A stretch of DNA of 50,437 nt from DAOMNN01 sp050486545 (GTDB lineage: Bacteria > Pseudomonadota > Gammaproteobacteria > Burkholderiales > Rhodocyclaceae): assembly GCA_050486545.1 (NCBI GenBank), contig JBJHDM010000021.1, forward strand, positions 1-50,437, written 5' to 3'. Position numbers and translations under genes: made by a program. Shown here piece after piece: positions 40,941 through 48,542 of the stretch (its first letter is position 1; every line of letters begins with the position of its first letter). The notes beneath the pieces are model-generated. The model was not told the origin of the DNA and did not search any database. It was given only the letters and a program-made list of their open reading frames with translations.

Positions 40941-41957
40941 ATGCCTGCCGCACCGTCCGCTGATCCGATCCGGATCAGCGTATTCGGAGCCGGCGCATGG
41001 GGGACGGCGCTGGCCATTGCGTTCGCCCGTGAGCACGACGTCCGCCTCTGGGCCCGCAATGACACGCTGATCGACGCCCTGACTGGGGCCCGCCGCAACG
41101 AACGGTACCTGCCCGGCGTCGCGTTTCCCGACCGATTGCGCCCGACGGCCGATTTCGAGGACGCCGCGGTGAACGCCGACCTGCATCTGGTCGTCACCCC
41201 ACTGTCCGGACTTCGCGAAACCGTGCGCAGGCTCGGAGCCGCACTGGACCGGACCGTTCCGCTGATCTGGGCCTGCAAGGGTCTGGAGGCCGGCACGGCA
41301 AAACTCCCCCACGAGATCGTCCATGAAGAGATCGGCCGCGACGCACCCTGCGGCGTACTGACCGGTCCGAGTTTCGCAGCCGAGGTTGGCCGCGGGCTGC
41401 CGACCGCGGTGTGCCTGGCCGCGACCGACCGGGCATTCGCCGAGCGCTGGGTGCAGGTCCTGCACCAGCCCCGCTTGCGGATGTACGCCAACACCGACCT
41501 CATCGGTGCCGAGATCGGCGGCGGCCTGAAGAACGTCATGGCGATCGCAGCCGGCGTCTCGGACGGCATGGGTCTGGGCCTCAATGCCCGTGCGGCACTG
41601 ATCACGCGCGGCCTCGCCGAAATCTCCCGCCTAGGCCAGTCGCTGGGTGCGCGACCGGAAACGCTGATGGGGCTGGCTGGGATGGGCGATCTGATACTCA
41701 CCTGCACGGGCGACCTTTCGCGCAATCGCCGCGTCGGCCTGGCGCTCGCTCAGGGCAAGTCGTTGCCGGACATCCTGCGCGAACTGGGCCATGTCGCCGA
41801 AGGGGTGTCAACCACGCGCGAAGCCATCGGGCTGGCCGCCCGGCAGCAGGTCGAGATGCCGATCACCGAGGCCATCGACGCCTTGCTGCATTCGGATGGA
41901 ATCGGCCCGCGTGAAGCGGTCGAAGGCCTCCTCTCCCGAGAACCCCGGCACGAGTGA
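40941..41957 (+). CDS. gpsA: Glycerol-3-phosphate dehydrogenase [NAD(P)+]
   Basis: 338 residues. It makes sn-glycerol-3-phosphate for phospholipids. The nucleotide loop GAGAWGTALA is at residues 16-25, the catalytic lysine is Lys197 in GGGLKNVMAIAAG, and LAGMGDLILTC and SRNRRVG mark the C-terminal domain. AAGGA precedes ATG 40941. It runs convergently with trmL, 16 bases apart. Confidence 0.97.
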   Translation: MPAAPSADPIRISVFGAGAWGTALAIAFAREHDVRLWARNDTLIDALTGARRNERYLPGVAFPDRLRPTADFEDAAVNADLHLVVTPLSGLRETVRRLGAALDRTVPLIWACKGLEAGTAKLPHEIVHEEIGRDAPCGVLTGPSFAAEVGRGLPTAVCLAATDRAFAERWVQVLHQPRLRMYANTDLIGAEIGGGLKNVMAIAAGVSDGMGLGLNARAALITRGLAEISRLGQSLGARPETLMGLAGMGDLILTCTGDLSRNRRVGLALAQGKSLPDILRELGHVAEGVSTTREAIGLAARQQVEMPITEAIDALLHSDGIGPREAVEGLLSREPRHE

Positions 41958-41973
41958 AGGCCGCCGCGGACCC

Positions 41974-42453
41974 TCAGCCGTTCCCCGTGTCCGTACTGCC
42001 GGAAAACCCCTGTTGACGCCAGGCTTCGAAAACCACGACTGCGATCGTATTCGACAGGTTCATGCTCCGACACGATGGAGTCATGGGGACCCGCAAGGTT
42101 TGTCCGGTCGGTATCGAATCGAGAAACGCCGCCGACAGACCCCGCGTCTCCGGACCAAATACGAAGGTATCACCGGGCCGGAACGCCACCCGGTCGTAGC
42201 GGGTGGCGCCGCGCGTGCTCAGTGCGAACACGCGCGTCTGTCCAAGTGCGGCAATACAATGCGTCCACTCGTCATGGACGGACACGCGCACCAGATCATG
42301 GTAGTCGAGCCCCGCGCGGGCAAGTTGCCGATCGGAGAGGTCGAAACCCAGTGGTCGGATCAGGTGCAGGCGTACCCCGGAATTGGCGGCGAGGCGGATC
42401 GCGTTTCCCGTATTGGGCGGGATCTCGGGCTGGAACAGGACGACATTGAACAT
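41974..42453 (-). CDS. trmL: tRNA (cytidine(34)-2'-O)-methyltransferase TrmL
   Basis: 159 residues, the usual length. A SPOUT methyltransferase that 2'-O-methylates the wobble base of tRNA-Leu isoacceptors. Knot motifs are FQPEIPPNTGNAIRLAANSG at the N-terminus and FGPETRGLSA, then LRVPMTPSCRSMNLSN at the C-terminus. The ATG at 42453 is not preceded by a strong ribosome-binding site; a GTG five codons upstream is possible. It follows comF on the same strand with 63 bases between. Confidence 0.95.
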   Translation of the reverse strand: MFNVVLFQPEIPPNTGNAIRLAANSGVRLHLIRPLGFDLSDRQLARAGLDYHDLVRVSVHDEWTHCIAALGQTRVFALSTRGATRYDRVAFRPGDTFVFGPETRGLSAAFLDSIPTGQTLRVPMTPSCRSMNLSNTIAVVVFEAWRQQGFSGSTDTGNG

Positions 42454-42516
42454 GGTGCGAACGGACACGAGTTGGCCCCCGCTCGGGAGCAGGCGAAGAT
42501 CGCAACGGCGTTGCGA

Positions 42517-43233
42517 TCAGGCGGGTGGGAGCGTACGGGCGACGACGAGGTTGGACACCCGTTCCGCCCCGTTCTGCCGAAGCACCTGGGCGAGTGCATC
42601 GAGCGTCGCTCCAGTGGTCATCACGTCGTCGATGACGAGAACGGACCCGCCCGCGAGCTTACCATGGCACGCGAACGCACCGCGCAGGTTGGCACGCCGT
42701 GCCGCCCACGGCAAGCCCGCCTGGGGCTGTGTGTCCAGACAGCGCTCGACCGCCGCCAGTTCGATCGGCAGAGCCCACTTCCGGGCGAGCGGCCGAGCGA
42801 GTTCAACGGCCTGGTTGAATCCTCGCTCCTGCAGCCGTCGCCGATGCAAGGGCATCGGGACAATCAGATCGATTCCGTCGAGCGGCCCACAGTTTTCCAG
42901 CAAGCCGGTAAAATACGCGGCCACCGCGAGACGCGATTGATACTTCAGCGCCTGAACCATCCGGTCGATCGGAAACCCGTAGGAAAAGACCGCCGCGGTC
43001 GACGCGTACGCGGGAGGCTTGCGCAGGCAGGCCCCACAGCACGACCCGCCAGGCGTGGGCAGCGCACAGACGGGGCATGCTTCGGGCGGATGGAACGGAA
43101 GCTCGAACTCGCAGCGCGAACACAGCAGCGCTCCGCGAACCGGACTCCCGCAAACGTAGCAATCGTGCGCGGCGAACACCCCGGCCGCCCACCGCAACCC
43201 ATCCCGTATCGACGACCATCGATTTGACCGCAT
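42517..43233 (-). CDS. ComF family protein (phosphoribosyltransferase-like)
   Basis: 238 residues from ATG 43233; an ATG at 43269 would overlap the bioB start region. The N-terminal part holds a four-cysteine zinc ribbon (CYVCGSPVRG, LCSRC, then CPVCALP, CCGAC). The C-terminal PRTase fold has the PRPP loop VLVIDDVMTTGAT and PMPLHRRRLQERGFNQA. ComF proteins are needed for DNA uptake in competent bacteria and bind helicase-like partners. They also occur in non-competent species. It is divergent from bioB. Confidence 0.93.
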   Translation of the reverse strand: MRSNRWSSIRDGLRWAAGVFAAHDCYVCGSPVRGALLCSRCEFELPFHPPEACPVCALPTPGGSCCGACLRKPPAYASTAAVFSYGFPIDRMVQALKYQSRLAVAAYFTGLLENCGPLDGIDLIVPMPLHRRRLQERGFNQAVELARPLARKWALPIELAAVERCLDTQPQAGLPWAARRANLRGAFACHGKLAGGSVLVIDDVMTTGATLDALAQVLRQNGAERVSNLVVARTLPPA

Positions 43234-43285
43234 TCCGCCCCGTATCCGATCCTGCGCAACCGCACACATGCCGAGAGCCGATTCT

Positions 43286-44281
43286 ATGACAATCGTATCA
43301 CCACAGACTACCGTCGATCCAGGCACCTTAGCGGGCGCCACCCAGCGCACACTCCCCTGGTCCGTGGAAAAGGTCGCTGCACTGTTCGAACGGCCGTTGC
43401 TCGACCTGGTGTTCGACGCACGCGAAGTCCACCGCCGGCACTTCGACACCACCGAGATCCAGCGATCGACCCTGTTGTCGATCAAGACCGGGGGTTGCTC
43501 TGAAGACTGCGGGTACTGCTCCCAATCGGCGCGCCACGACACGGGGCTGGAACGCGAGCGCCTGATGCCGCTGACCGAGGTCCTCGAACATGCCCGCGCC
43601 GCCAGGGATCGCGGCGCGTCGCGATTCTGCATGGGTGCGGCATGGCGTGGCCCGAGCGACCGCGACCTCGCGCCGGTGGCGGAAATGATCCGGGAAGTCC
43701 GCAAGCTCGGGCTCGAGACCTGCGTGACACTGGGCATGTTGAAGGACGGCCAGGCCGAAGTCCTCAAGGAGGCCGGACTGGACTACTACAACCACAATCT
43801 CGACACTGCACCGGAGTTCTACGGTGAGGTGATCACCACCCACACGCTGCGTGACCGGCTGGATACGCTCGAACGCGTGCGCAACGCCGGCATCCACGTG
43901 TGCTGCGGCGGAATCGTCGGCATGGGTGAAGGCCGGCGCGAACGCGCCTCGATGATCGCCCAGCTTGCCAATCTGGCGCCGCCGCCCGACTCCGTCCCGA
44001 TCAACAACCTGGTCCCGGTACCCGGAACGCCGCTCGAGAACGCGGAGCCGGTCGACCCGTTCGAATTCGTACGCACGATCGCGGTCGCGCGCATCACGAT
44101 GCCGACCAGCGTCGTGCGACTGTCGGCAGGACGCCAGCAGATGAGCGACGAACTCCAGGCACTGTGTTTCATGGCCGGGGCCAACTCGATCTTCCACGGC
44201 GACCGTCTGCTCACGACCGGCAACCCGGACACGGAGCGCGACGATCGGCTGTTCTCGCGTCTCGGCCTGCGCGCGATCTGA
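43286..44281 (+). CDS. bioB: Biotin synthase
   Basis: 331 residues from ATG 43286 (GAGAG upstream); ATG 43268 is possible. A radical-SAM enzyme that inserts sulfur into dethiobiotin. The 4Fe-4S cysteines are Cys71, Cys75 and Cys78 (CSEDCGYC). The 2Fe-2S ligands match E. coli numbering with an 18-residue offset: Cys115 (SRFCMGAAW), Cys146 (LETCVTLG) and Cys206 (HVCCGG), with arginine in VVRLSAGRQQ. bioC follows five bases later. Confidence 0.97.
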   Translation: MTIVSPQTTVDPGTLAGATQRTLPWSVEKVAALFERPLLDLVFDAREVHRRHFDTTEIQRSTLLSIKTGGCSEDCGYCSQSARHDTGLERERLMPLTEVLEHARAARDRGASRFCMGAAWRGPSDRDLAPVAEMIREVRKLGLETCVTLGMLKDGQAEVLKEAGLDYYNHNLDTAPEFYGEVITTHTLRDRLDTLERVRNAGIHVCCGGIVGMGEGRRERASMIAQLANLAPPPDSVPINNLVPVPGTPLENAEPVDPFEFVRTIAVARITMPTSVVRLSAGRQQMSDELQALCFMAGANSIFHGDRLLTTGNPDTERDDRLFSRLGLRAI

Positions 44282-44286
44282 ACCCG

Positions 44287-45168
44287 ATGACTGCCGCGGC
44301 CCCATTCGAGCTCGACCGCAAGCTGTTGCGGCGCCGGCTCGCCCGCGCGGCAGGGACCCATGGCGAGGTCGAACCGCTCGCGCACGAAATCGCCCGACGA
44401 ATGGACGAGCGGCTCGACTACATCCGCATTGAGCCCCGCCGCATCCTCGACCTGGGCTGTGGAACCGGTCGCGGCCTCGCTTCCCTCGGCAAACGTTTTC
44501 CCGCTGCGATGCGCGTGGGCATCGACTGGATCGCCCCGCCGATCATGCAAGCCCGGGACTCCCGCGGCGTCTTCGACCGGCTGTTGCGTCGTGGCCCGCC
44601 CCCGGCTGTCCTCGCCTGTGCCGACGCCCTTGCCCTGCCGCTTGCGACGGGCAGCATTTCGATGGCGTGGTCCAACCTGATGCTGCAATGGCTGACCGAC
44701 CCGCTCCCCGCCTTCGTCGAACTGCATCGTGTGCTCGAAGTCGGCGGAATGGTGATGTTCTCGACACTGGGGCCGGACACGCTGAAGGAGGTGCGAGCTG
44801 CCTTGCCCGATACGCACGGAGAGCGCGTCCATCGCTTCATCGACATGCACGACCTGGGCGATGCACTGGTCAGGGCGGGATTCTCCGACCCGGTCATGGA
44901 CATGGAAGTGATGACGATGACCTACTCTGGTGCCGAAGATCTGTTCGCGGACCTGCGACGTGCCGGCGCCAACAATGCCAGCCTAGCCAGGCCTCGCGGA
45001 CTGAGCGGCAAGGCGGGCTGGGAGCAAGCCCGGCAGGCACTCGAGGCGATGCGCGTGGACGGACGCCTGCCGATCACCTTCGAGATCATCCAGGGGCATG
45101 CGTGGAAGACAGCCCCGAAGACGATCGCGGACGGACGTTCGGTGATCCGCTTCGAGAAACGGACATGA
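44287..45168 (+). CDS. bioC: Malonyl-ACP O-methyltransferase BioC
   Basis: 293 residues. BioC methylates malonyl-ACP so that the fatty-acid machinery can build the pimeloyl chain of biotin. The SAM motif LDLGCGTGRGL is near residue 55, followed by GIDWIAPPIM, ACADALALPL and WSNLMLQWL. The gene is directly downstream of bioB, supporting the biotin role. The rest of the pathway (bioF, bioA, bioD, bioH) is not in this window. The stop overlaps the next gene (ATGA). Confidence 0.92.
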   Translation: MTAAAPFELDRKLLRRRLARAAGTHGEVEPLAHEIARRMDERLDYIRIEPRRILDLGCGTGRGLASLGKRFPAAMRVGIDWIAPPIMQARDSRGVFDRLLRRGPPPAVLACADALALPLATGSISMAWSNLMLQWLTDPLPAFVELHRVLEVGGMVMFSTLGPDTLKEVRAALPDTHGERVHRFIDMHDLGDALVRAGFSDPVMDMEVMTMTYSGAEDLFADLRRAGANNASLARPRGLSGKAGWEQARQALEAMRVDGRLPITFEIIQGHAWKTAPKTIADGRSVIRFEKRT

Positions 45169-45806
45169 CCACGACCTGGCTGTTCGACCTCGACAATACG
45201 CTGCACAACGCCAGTGCCCACATCTTTCCGCACATCAATCGCAGCATGACGGCCTACCTCGAGCAGCACCTCTCGCTGAGTGCCGAGGAGGCCAATGCCC
45301 TGCGCCTGCACTACTGGCATCGCTATGGGGCGACACTGCTCGGGCTGATGCGGCATCACGGCACCGATCCACGCCATTTCCTCGACGCCACGCACCGCTT
45401 CGAGGCCCTGCACGGCCTCATGGTGTTCGACCGCGCCTTGCGAGGCATGCTGCGTCAGCTTCCGGGACGCAAGATCGTGTTTTCGAACGGCCCGCAACGC
45501 TACGCGACGGCCGTGCTCGACGCAATGGGCATCCGCCGTCAGTTCCACGACGTCTACAGCATCGAGCAGATGCACTTCCAGCCGAAACCCGGCATGCGCG
45601 CCTTCCGTCACCTGCTGCACGACCACCGGCTCAACCCCAACCGTTGCATCCTGGTCGAAGACACCGCGGCCAATCTTCGCACTGCCAAGCGGCTTGGCAT
45701 GAAGACGGTGCTGGTGGGCCGGGGAGCCGGACGTCCCGCCTACGTCGATGTGCGGATCGGCTCGATTCTCGATCTGCGCCGGACGGCGGCCAGGCTGATC
45801 GCCTGA
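45165..45806 (+). CDS. HAD-family pyrimidine 5'-nucleotidase-like phosphatase
   Basis: 213 residues. HAD motifs are visible: I, FDLDNT with Asp8 and Asp10; II, FSNG; III, lysine in QPKPGMRAF; and IV, VEDTAANL. The helical cap (NRSMTAYLEQHLSLSAEE) is like that of SDT1/YjjG-type pyrimidine 5'-nucleotidases. Substrate is uncertain. It overlaps bioC by four bases. A phosphatase is not needed in the known biotin route, so co-location may only reflect co-transcription. It converges on hemB, 9 bases apart. Confidence 0.88.
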   Translation: MTTTWLFDLDNTLHNASAHIFPHINRSMTAYLEQHLSLSAEEANALRLHYWHRYGATLLGLMRHHGTDPRHFLDATHRFEALHGLMVFDRALRGMLRQLPGRKIVFSNGPQRYATAVLDAMGIRRQFHDVYSIEQMHFQPKPGMRAFRHLLHDHRLNPNRCILVEDTAANLRTAKRLGMKTVLVGRGAGRPAYVDVRIGSILDLRRTAARLIA

Positions 45807-45815
45807 TCGCCGCTC

Positions 45816-46838
45816 TCAGCCGGCCGACTTCAGCCAGCGTGCCGCATCGAGCGCGAAATACGTGAGGATGCCGTCCGCGCCGGCCCGCTTGAAGGACAGC
45901 AGCGCTTCCATCACGCAAGCCTCCTCCGCCAGCCAGCCGTTCGCGATCGCCGCACGCAGCATCGCGTACTCGCCGCTGACCTGATAGACGTACGTCGGAA
46001 CCTGCAGCTCCGTCTTCACGCGACGGACGATGTCGAGGTACGGCATGCCCGGCTTGACCATGAACATGTCGGCGCCTTCGGCGATGTCCAGCGCCACCTC
46101 GCGGATCGCCTCGTCGGTGTTGGCCGGATCCATCTGGTACGTGTACTTGTTGCCGGTCCCCAGGTTCGCGGCCGAACCCACGGCATCCCGGAAAGGCCCA
46201 TAGAAGCTCGACGCGTACTTCGCCGAATACGCGAGGATGCGCGTGTGAATCCGTCCGTCGCCGTCGAGTTCGGCGCGGATGCGTGCAATCCGCCCGTCCA
46301 TCATGTCGGACGGCGCGACCACGTCCGCGCCCGCCTGGGCATGGCACAGCGCCTGCCGGGCCAGGGCTTCCAGGGTCTCGTCGTTGAGCACGTAGCCACG
46401 CGGGTCGTCCGGGTCGATCAGTCCGTCCTGGCCGTGGCTGGTATAGGGATCGAGCGCCACGTCGGTGATCACGCCCAGCTCGGGAAAGCGTGCCTTGAGC
46501 GTCTGGACCACGCGCGGGACCAGTCCATCCGGATTCCAGGCCTCTTCGGCGCCTGCGGTCTTGCCATCCGCCCCGATGACCGGGAACAGGGCCAGCGCCG
46601 GCACCCCGAGTTCGAGCGCCTGCTCGGCGACGCGAAGCAGATTGTCGAGCGAGACCCGCTGGACCCCGGGCATCGAGGGCACGGCTTCCGTCTGTCCGCT
46701 GCCTTCGAGGACGAACACCGGATAGATCAGGTCATCCGCGGAAAGGCGCGATTCGCGCATCAGACGGCGCGAGAATTCGTCGCGGCGCATCCGCCGCATG
46801 CGGGTGGCAGGAAAACTTCCGGTCGGTCGCATCTTCAT
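45816..46838 (-). CDS. hemB: Delta-aminolevulinic acid dehydratase (porphobilinogen synthase)
   Basis: 340 residues. It joins two 5-aminolevulinate molecules to porphobilinogen for haem, sirohaem and B12. The two active-site lysines are Lys207 (AYSAKYAS) and Lys262 (MVKPGMP). The metal site is the DALDPYTSHGQDG type (here DVALDPYTSHGQDG), with no zinc cysteines, as in the Mg2+-dependent Pseudomonas enzyme. AGGA abuts the first ATG; the second ATG (46832) has better spacing and may be the real start. engB lies upstream on the same strand. Confidence 0.96.
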   Translation of the reverse strand: MKMRPTGSFPATRMRRMRRDEFSRRLMRESRLSADDLIYPVFVLEGSGQTEAVPSMPGVQRVSLDNLLRVAEQALELGVPALALFPVIGADGKTAGAEEAWNPDGLVPRVVQTLKARFPELGVITDVALDPYTSHGQDGLIDPDDPRGYVLNDETLEALARQALCHAQAGADVVAPSDMMDGRIARIRAELDGDGRIHTRILAYSAKYASSFYGPFRDAVGSAANLGTGNKYTYQMDPANTDEAIREVALDIAEGADMFMVKPGMPYLDIVRRVKTELQVPTYVYQVSGEYAMLRAAIANGWLAEEACVMEALLSFKRAGADGILTYFALDAARWLKSAG

Positions 46839-46921
46839 TCCTGTAATGGTCTATGTGGTTCATGCCGGGGCTTGCATTCGCACCGTAGTCACAATTTGAA
46901 ATACGTTGACTAAATTACTCG

Positions 46922-46949
46922 GGAACTTCTCCGTACAGGCGCCGTCACA
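46922..46949 (+). promoter_or_regulatory. Sigma-E-like promoter facing engB
   Basis: GGAACTT (46922-46928), 16-base spacer, TCACA (46945-46949). The -35 is a perfect match to the extracytoplasmic sigma-E/AlgU consensus, and the -10 keeps the TC..A core. The expected start of transcription is near 46955, where the first hairpin of the candidate small RNA begins. Confidence 0.55.
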
Positions 46950-46951
46950 GG

Positions 46952-47692
46952 CTACGGATGGGCCAAGCCATCCCCCGCTTTCCCTCCCTGAGCGGGTGCC
47001 TTTGACAAGGCGTTGTTTCCCCCCGGGCTTTCATCCCCTTGAGCCCGGGGTTTTTCTTTTCCGGGCAGCGGTTTTTCCTCGCCATCGGCGTCGGCCGGCA
47101 GCAGACCGAGCCAGCCGGCAACGACGCGCTCGACCTCCTCGCCTCCCGTCTTGTGGAGGCTGGAAAACAACTGCACGCTGACCTGACTCTCCATCCCCGC
47201 GAGCTCACGCTGCACGAACGTCCGGGCCGCCGCGGCCTGGTTGCGCGACAGCTTGTCGCTCTTGGTGAGGAGGACGTGAATGGGACGGCCGGTCGGCGCG
47301 AACCAGCCGATCATCTGGCGGTCCAGCGGCGTGAGCGGATGCCGGCAATCCATGATCAGGACGAGCCCGATCAGGTTCTCGCGCCGTCGCAGGTAGGTTT
47401 CGAGAAGGTTCTGCCACTGACGGCGGATCGCCTCGGGCACCTTGGCGTAGCCATAGCCGGGCAGGTCGACAAGCGCTGCACCGCAATGGAGCCGAAAGAA
47501 ATTGATGAGTTGCGTCCGGCCCGGGGTCTTCGAGACATAGGCTAGCCGGGTATGCCCTGCGAGCGTATTGATCGCACTCGACTTGCCGGCGTTGGAACGT
47601 CCCGCGAACGCGATTTCGGCTCCGACGGGCGGCGGCAGACCTCCAGGCTTGGCGATGGAAGTCTCGAATCGGGCATTACGGAAGATCGGCAT
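46952..47692 (-). CDS. engB: Ribosome biogenesis GTP-binding protein EngB (YsxC) with C-terminal extension
   Basis: 246 residues, longer than the usual 195-215. EngB is an essential GTPase in 50S subunit assembly. The G motifs are present: G1 FAGRSNAGKSS (residues 29-39), G3 DLPGYGYAK and G4 TKSD. The conserved domain ends near residue 200. The last ~45 residues (GEEKPLPGKEK onward) are low complexity, rich in Gly, Lys, Pro and Ala, and lie opposite the candidate small RNA, so this tail may be a by-product of constraint on the other strand. Confidence 0.94.
   Translation of the reverse strand: MPIFRNARFETSIAKPGGLPPPVGAEIAFAGRSNAGKSSAINTLAGHTRLAYVSKTPGRTQLINFFRLHCGAALVDLPGYGYAKVPEAIRRQWQNLLETYLRRRENLIGLVLIMDCRHPLTPLDRQMIGWFAPTGRPIHVLLTKSDKLSRNQAAAARTFVQRELAGMESQVSVQLFSSLHKTGGEEVERVVAGWLGLLPADADGEEKPLPGKEKPRAQGDESPGGNNALSKAPAQGGKAGDGLAHP
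46956..47060 (+). ncRNA. Candidate trans-acting small RNA antisense to the 3' end of engB
   Basis: No known RNA family was recognised. The segment reads as a sequence of stem-loops on the + strand. First GGATGG (46956-46961) with CCATCC (46968-46973). Second CCCGCT (46974-46979) with AGCGGG (46991-46996), exposing the C-rich loop TTCCCTCCCTG. Third GCCTT with AAGGC (46998-47011). Last, the terminator. The C-rich loop is complementary to a purine-rich ribosome-binding site, as in many trans-acting regulators. The promoter is sigma-E-like. The position, at the 3' end of a convergently oriented engB, is the same as that of Spot 42 in E. coli. Overall a strong prediction, without experimental support. 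Confidence 0.5.
47021..47060 (+). terminator. Intrinsic terminator on the + strand inside the end of engB
   Basis: CCCCGGGCT (47021-47029) pairs with AGCCCGGGG (47042-47050) and is followed by TTTTTCTTTT (47051-47060). It has the orientation of a + strand transcript, but no protein gene on that strand ends nearby. Read from the - strand there is no T-tract, so it is not an engB terminator. Confidence 0.8.
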
Positions 47693-47814
47693 CGGACGGT
47701 GCGCTCCGGGGCATTCGCATTAGAAGGAAAAGCCCGACTGCGTCGCGCAAATATGGGTTCTTGTTATAGAATACCAAGTTTGAGACAACCGCTCACGGCT
47801 TTTCCGAGGACACT

Positions 47815-48435
47815 ATGATCAAGCGTTCCCTGCTGCTTTCGCTGCTGCTGGTTGCAGGCAGCCTTCAGGCCCAGGCTCCCGACCTCGACAAGGCAAGACA
47901 GATCGCCGAAACGATCTGTGTCGCCTGTCACGGCGTCGATGGCAACAGCCAGATGCCCGACAACCCGAAACTGGCAGGACAGATCCCCGAGTACCTGTAC
48001 AAGCAGATGCGCGAGTACCAGTCGATCGAAGGCGAGCCACCGATCCGGGAAGACGCCGTGATGAACGCAATGGTCGCCAGCCTCGATGACGCCGACCTGC
48101 GCTCGCTTGCTGCGTACTTCGCCGCCCAGGAACTGCAGCCCGAAGCAGCCGCAAACCGCGAAACCATCGAACTCGGTCGCCAGATCTGGCGTGGCGGCAT
48201 CATGGACAAGGGCGTTCCCGCCTGCGCCGCATGCCACGGCCCCGCCGGCAACGGCATCCCGGCCGAGTATCCACGCATCTCGGGCCAGTTCGCGCAATAC
48301 ACCTTCACCCAGTTGAAGGCCTTCAGGGATGGCGTCCGCTCCAACGATCCCAACGAGATGATGCGCATGATCGCCCTCAAGATGACGGACCCGGAGATGA
48401 AGGCCGTGGCTGACTACGCGGCGGGATTGCGTTAA
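47815..48435 (+). CDS. Dihaem cytochrome c4
   Basis: 206 residues. A signal peptide (residues 1-20) leads to a periplasmic protein with two class I haem domains. Haem is attached at CVACH (Cys35, Cys38, His39) and CAACH (Cys137, Cys140, His141). The two domains are similar in sequence (PKLAGQIPEYLYKQM and PRISGQFAQYTFTQL), indicating an ancient duplication. Cytochrome c4 passes electrons between the bc1 complex and terminal oxidases. TATAGAAT (47765-47772) upstream may be its -10. resB follows after a terminator. Confidence 0.95.
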   Translation: MIKRSLLLSLLLVAGSLQAQAPDLDKARQIAETICVACHGVDGNSQMPDNPKLAGQIPEYLYKQMREYQSIEGEPPIREDAVMNAMVASLDDADLRSLAAYFAAQELQPEAAANRETIELGRQIWRGGIMDKGVPACAACHGPAGNGIPAEYPRISGQFAQYTFTQLKAFRDGVRSNDPNEMMRMIALKMTDPEMKAVADYAAGLR

Positions 48436-48468
48436 GCCCGAGTCCGAGCGACACACGGGTTACGAGCG

Positions 48469-48493
48469 AGGGGTGGCCGGTCCACCCCTTTTT
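48469..48493 (+). terminator. Intrinsic terminator after cytochrome c4
   Basis: AGGGGTGG (48469-48476), five-base loop, CCACCCCT (48482-48489), ending in TTTTT. It lies 33 bases after the stop and should reduce read-through into resB. Confidence 0.85.
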
Positions 48494-48542
48494 CGTGCAC
48501 ACACCGACCAACGTTCCGGCAATCCTTTCGGCAGGAACCAGA

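Noticed and set aside
45165..45806. HAD phosphatase as part of biotin synthesis
   Set aside because: It overlaps bioC, but its cap and motifs resemble nucleotidases and no phosphatase step is needed in the known pathway, so co-transcription is the safer statement.
46839..46951. A transcription terminator for engB on the - strand
   Set aside because: The only strong stem in the area (47021-47050) has its T-tract on the + strand; engB probably reads through to hemB.
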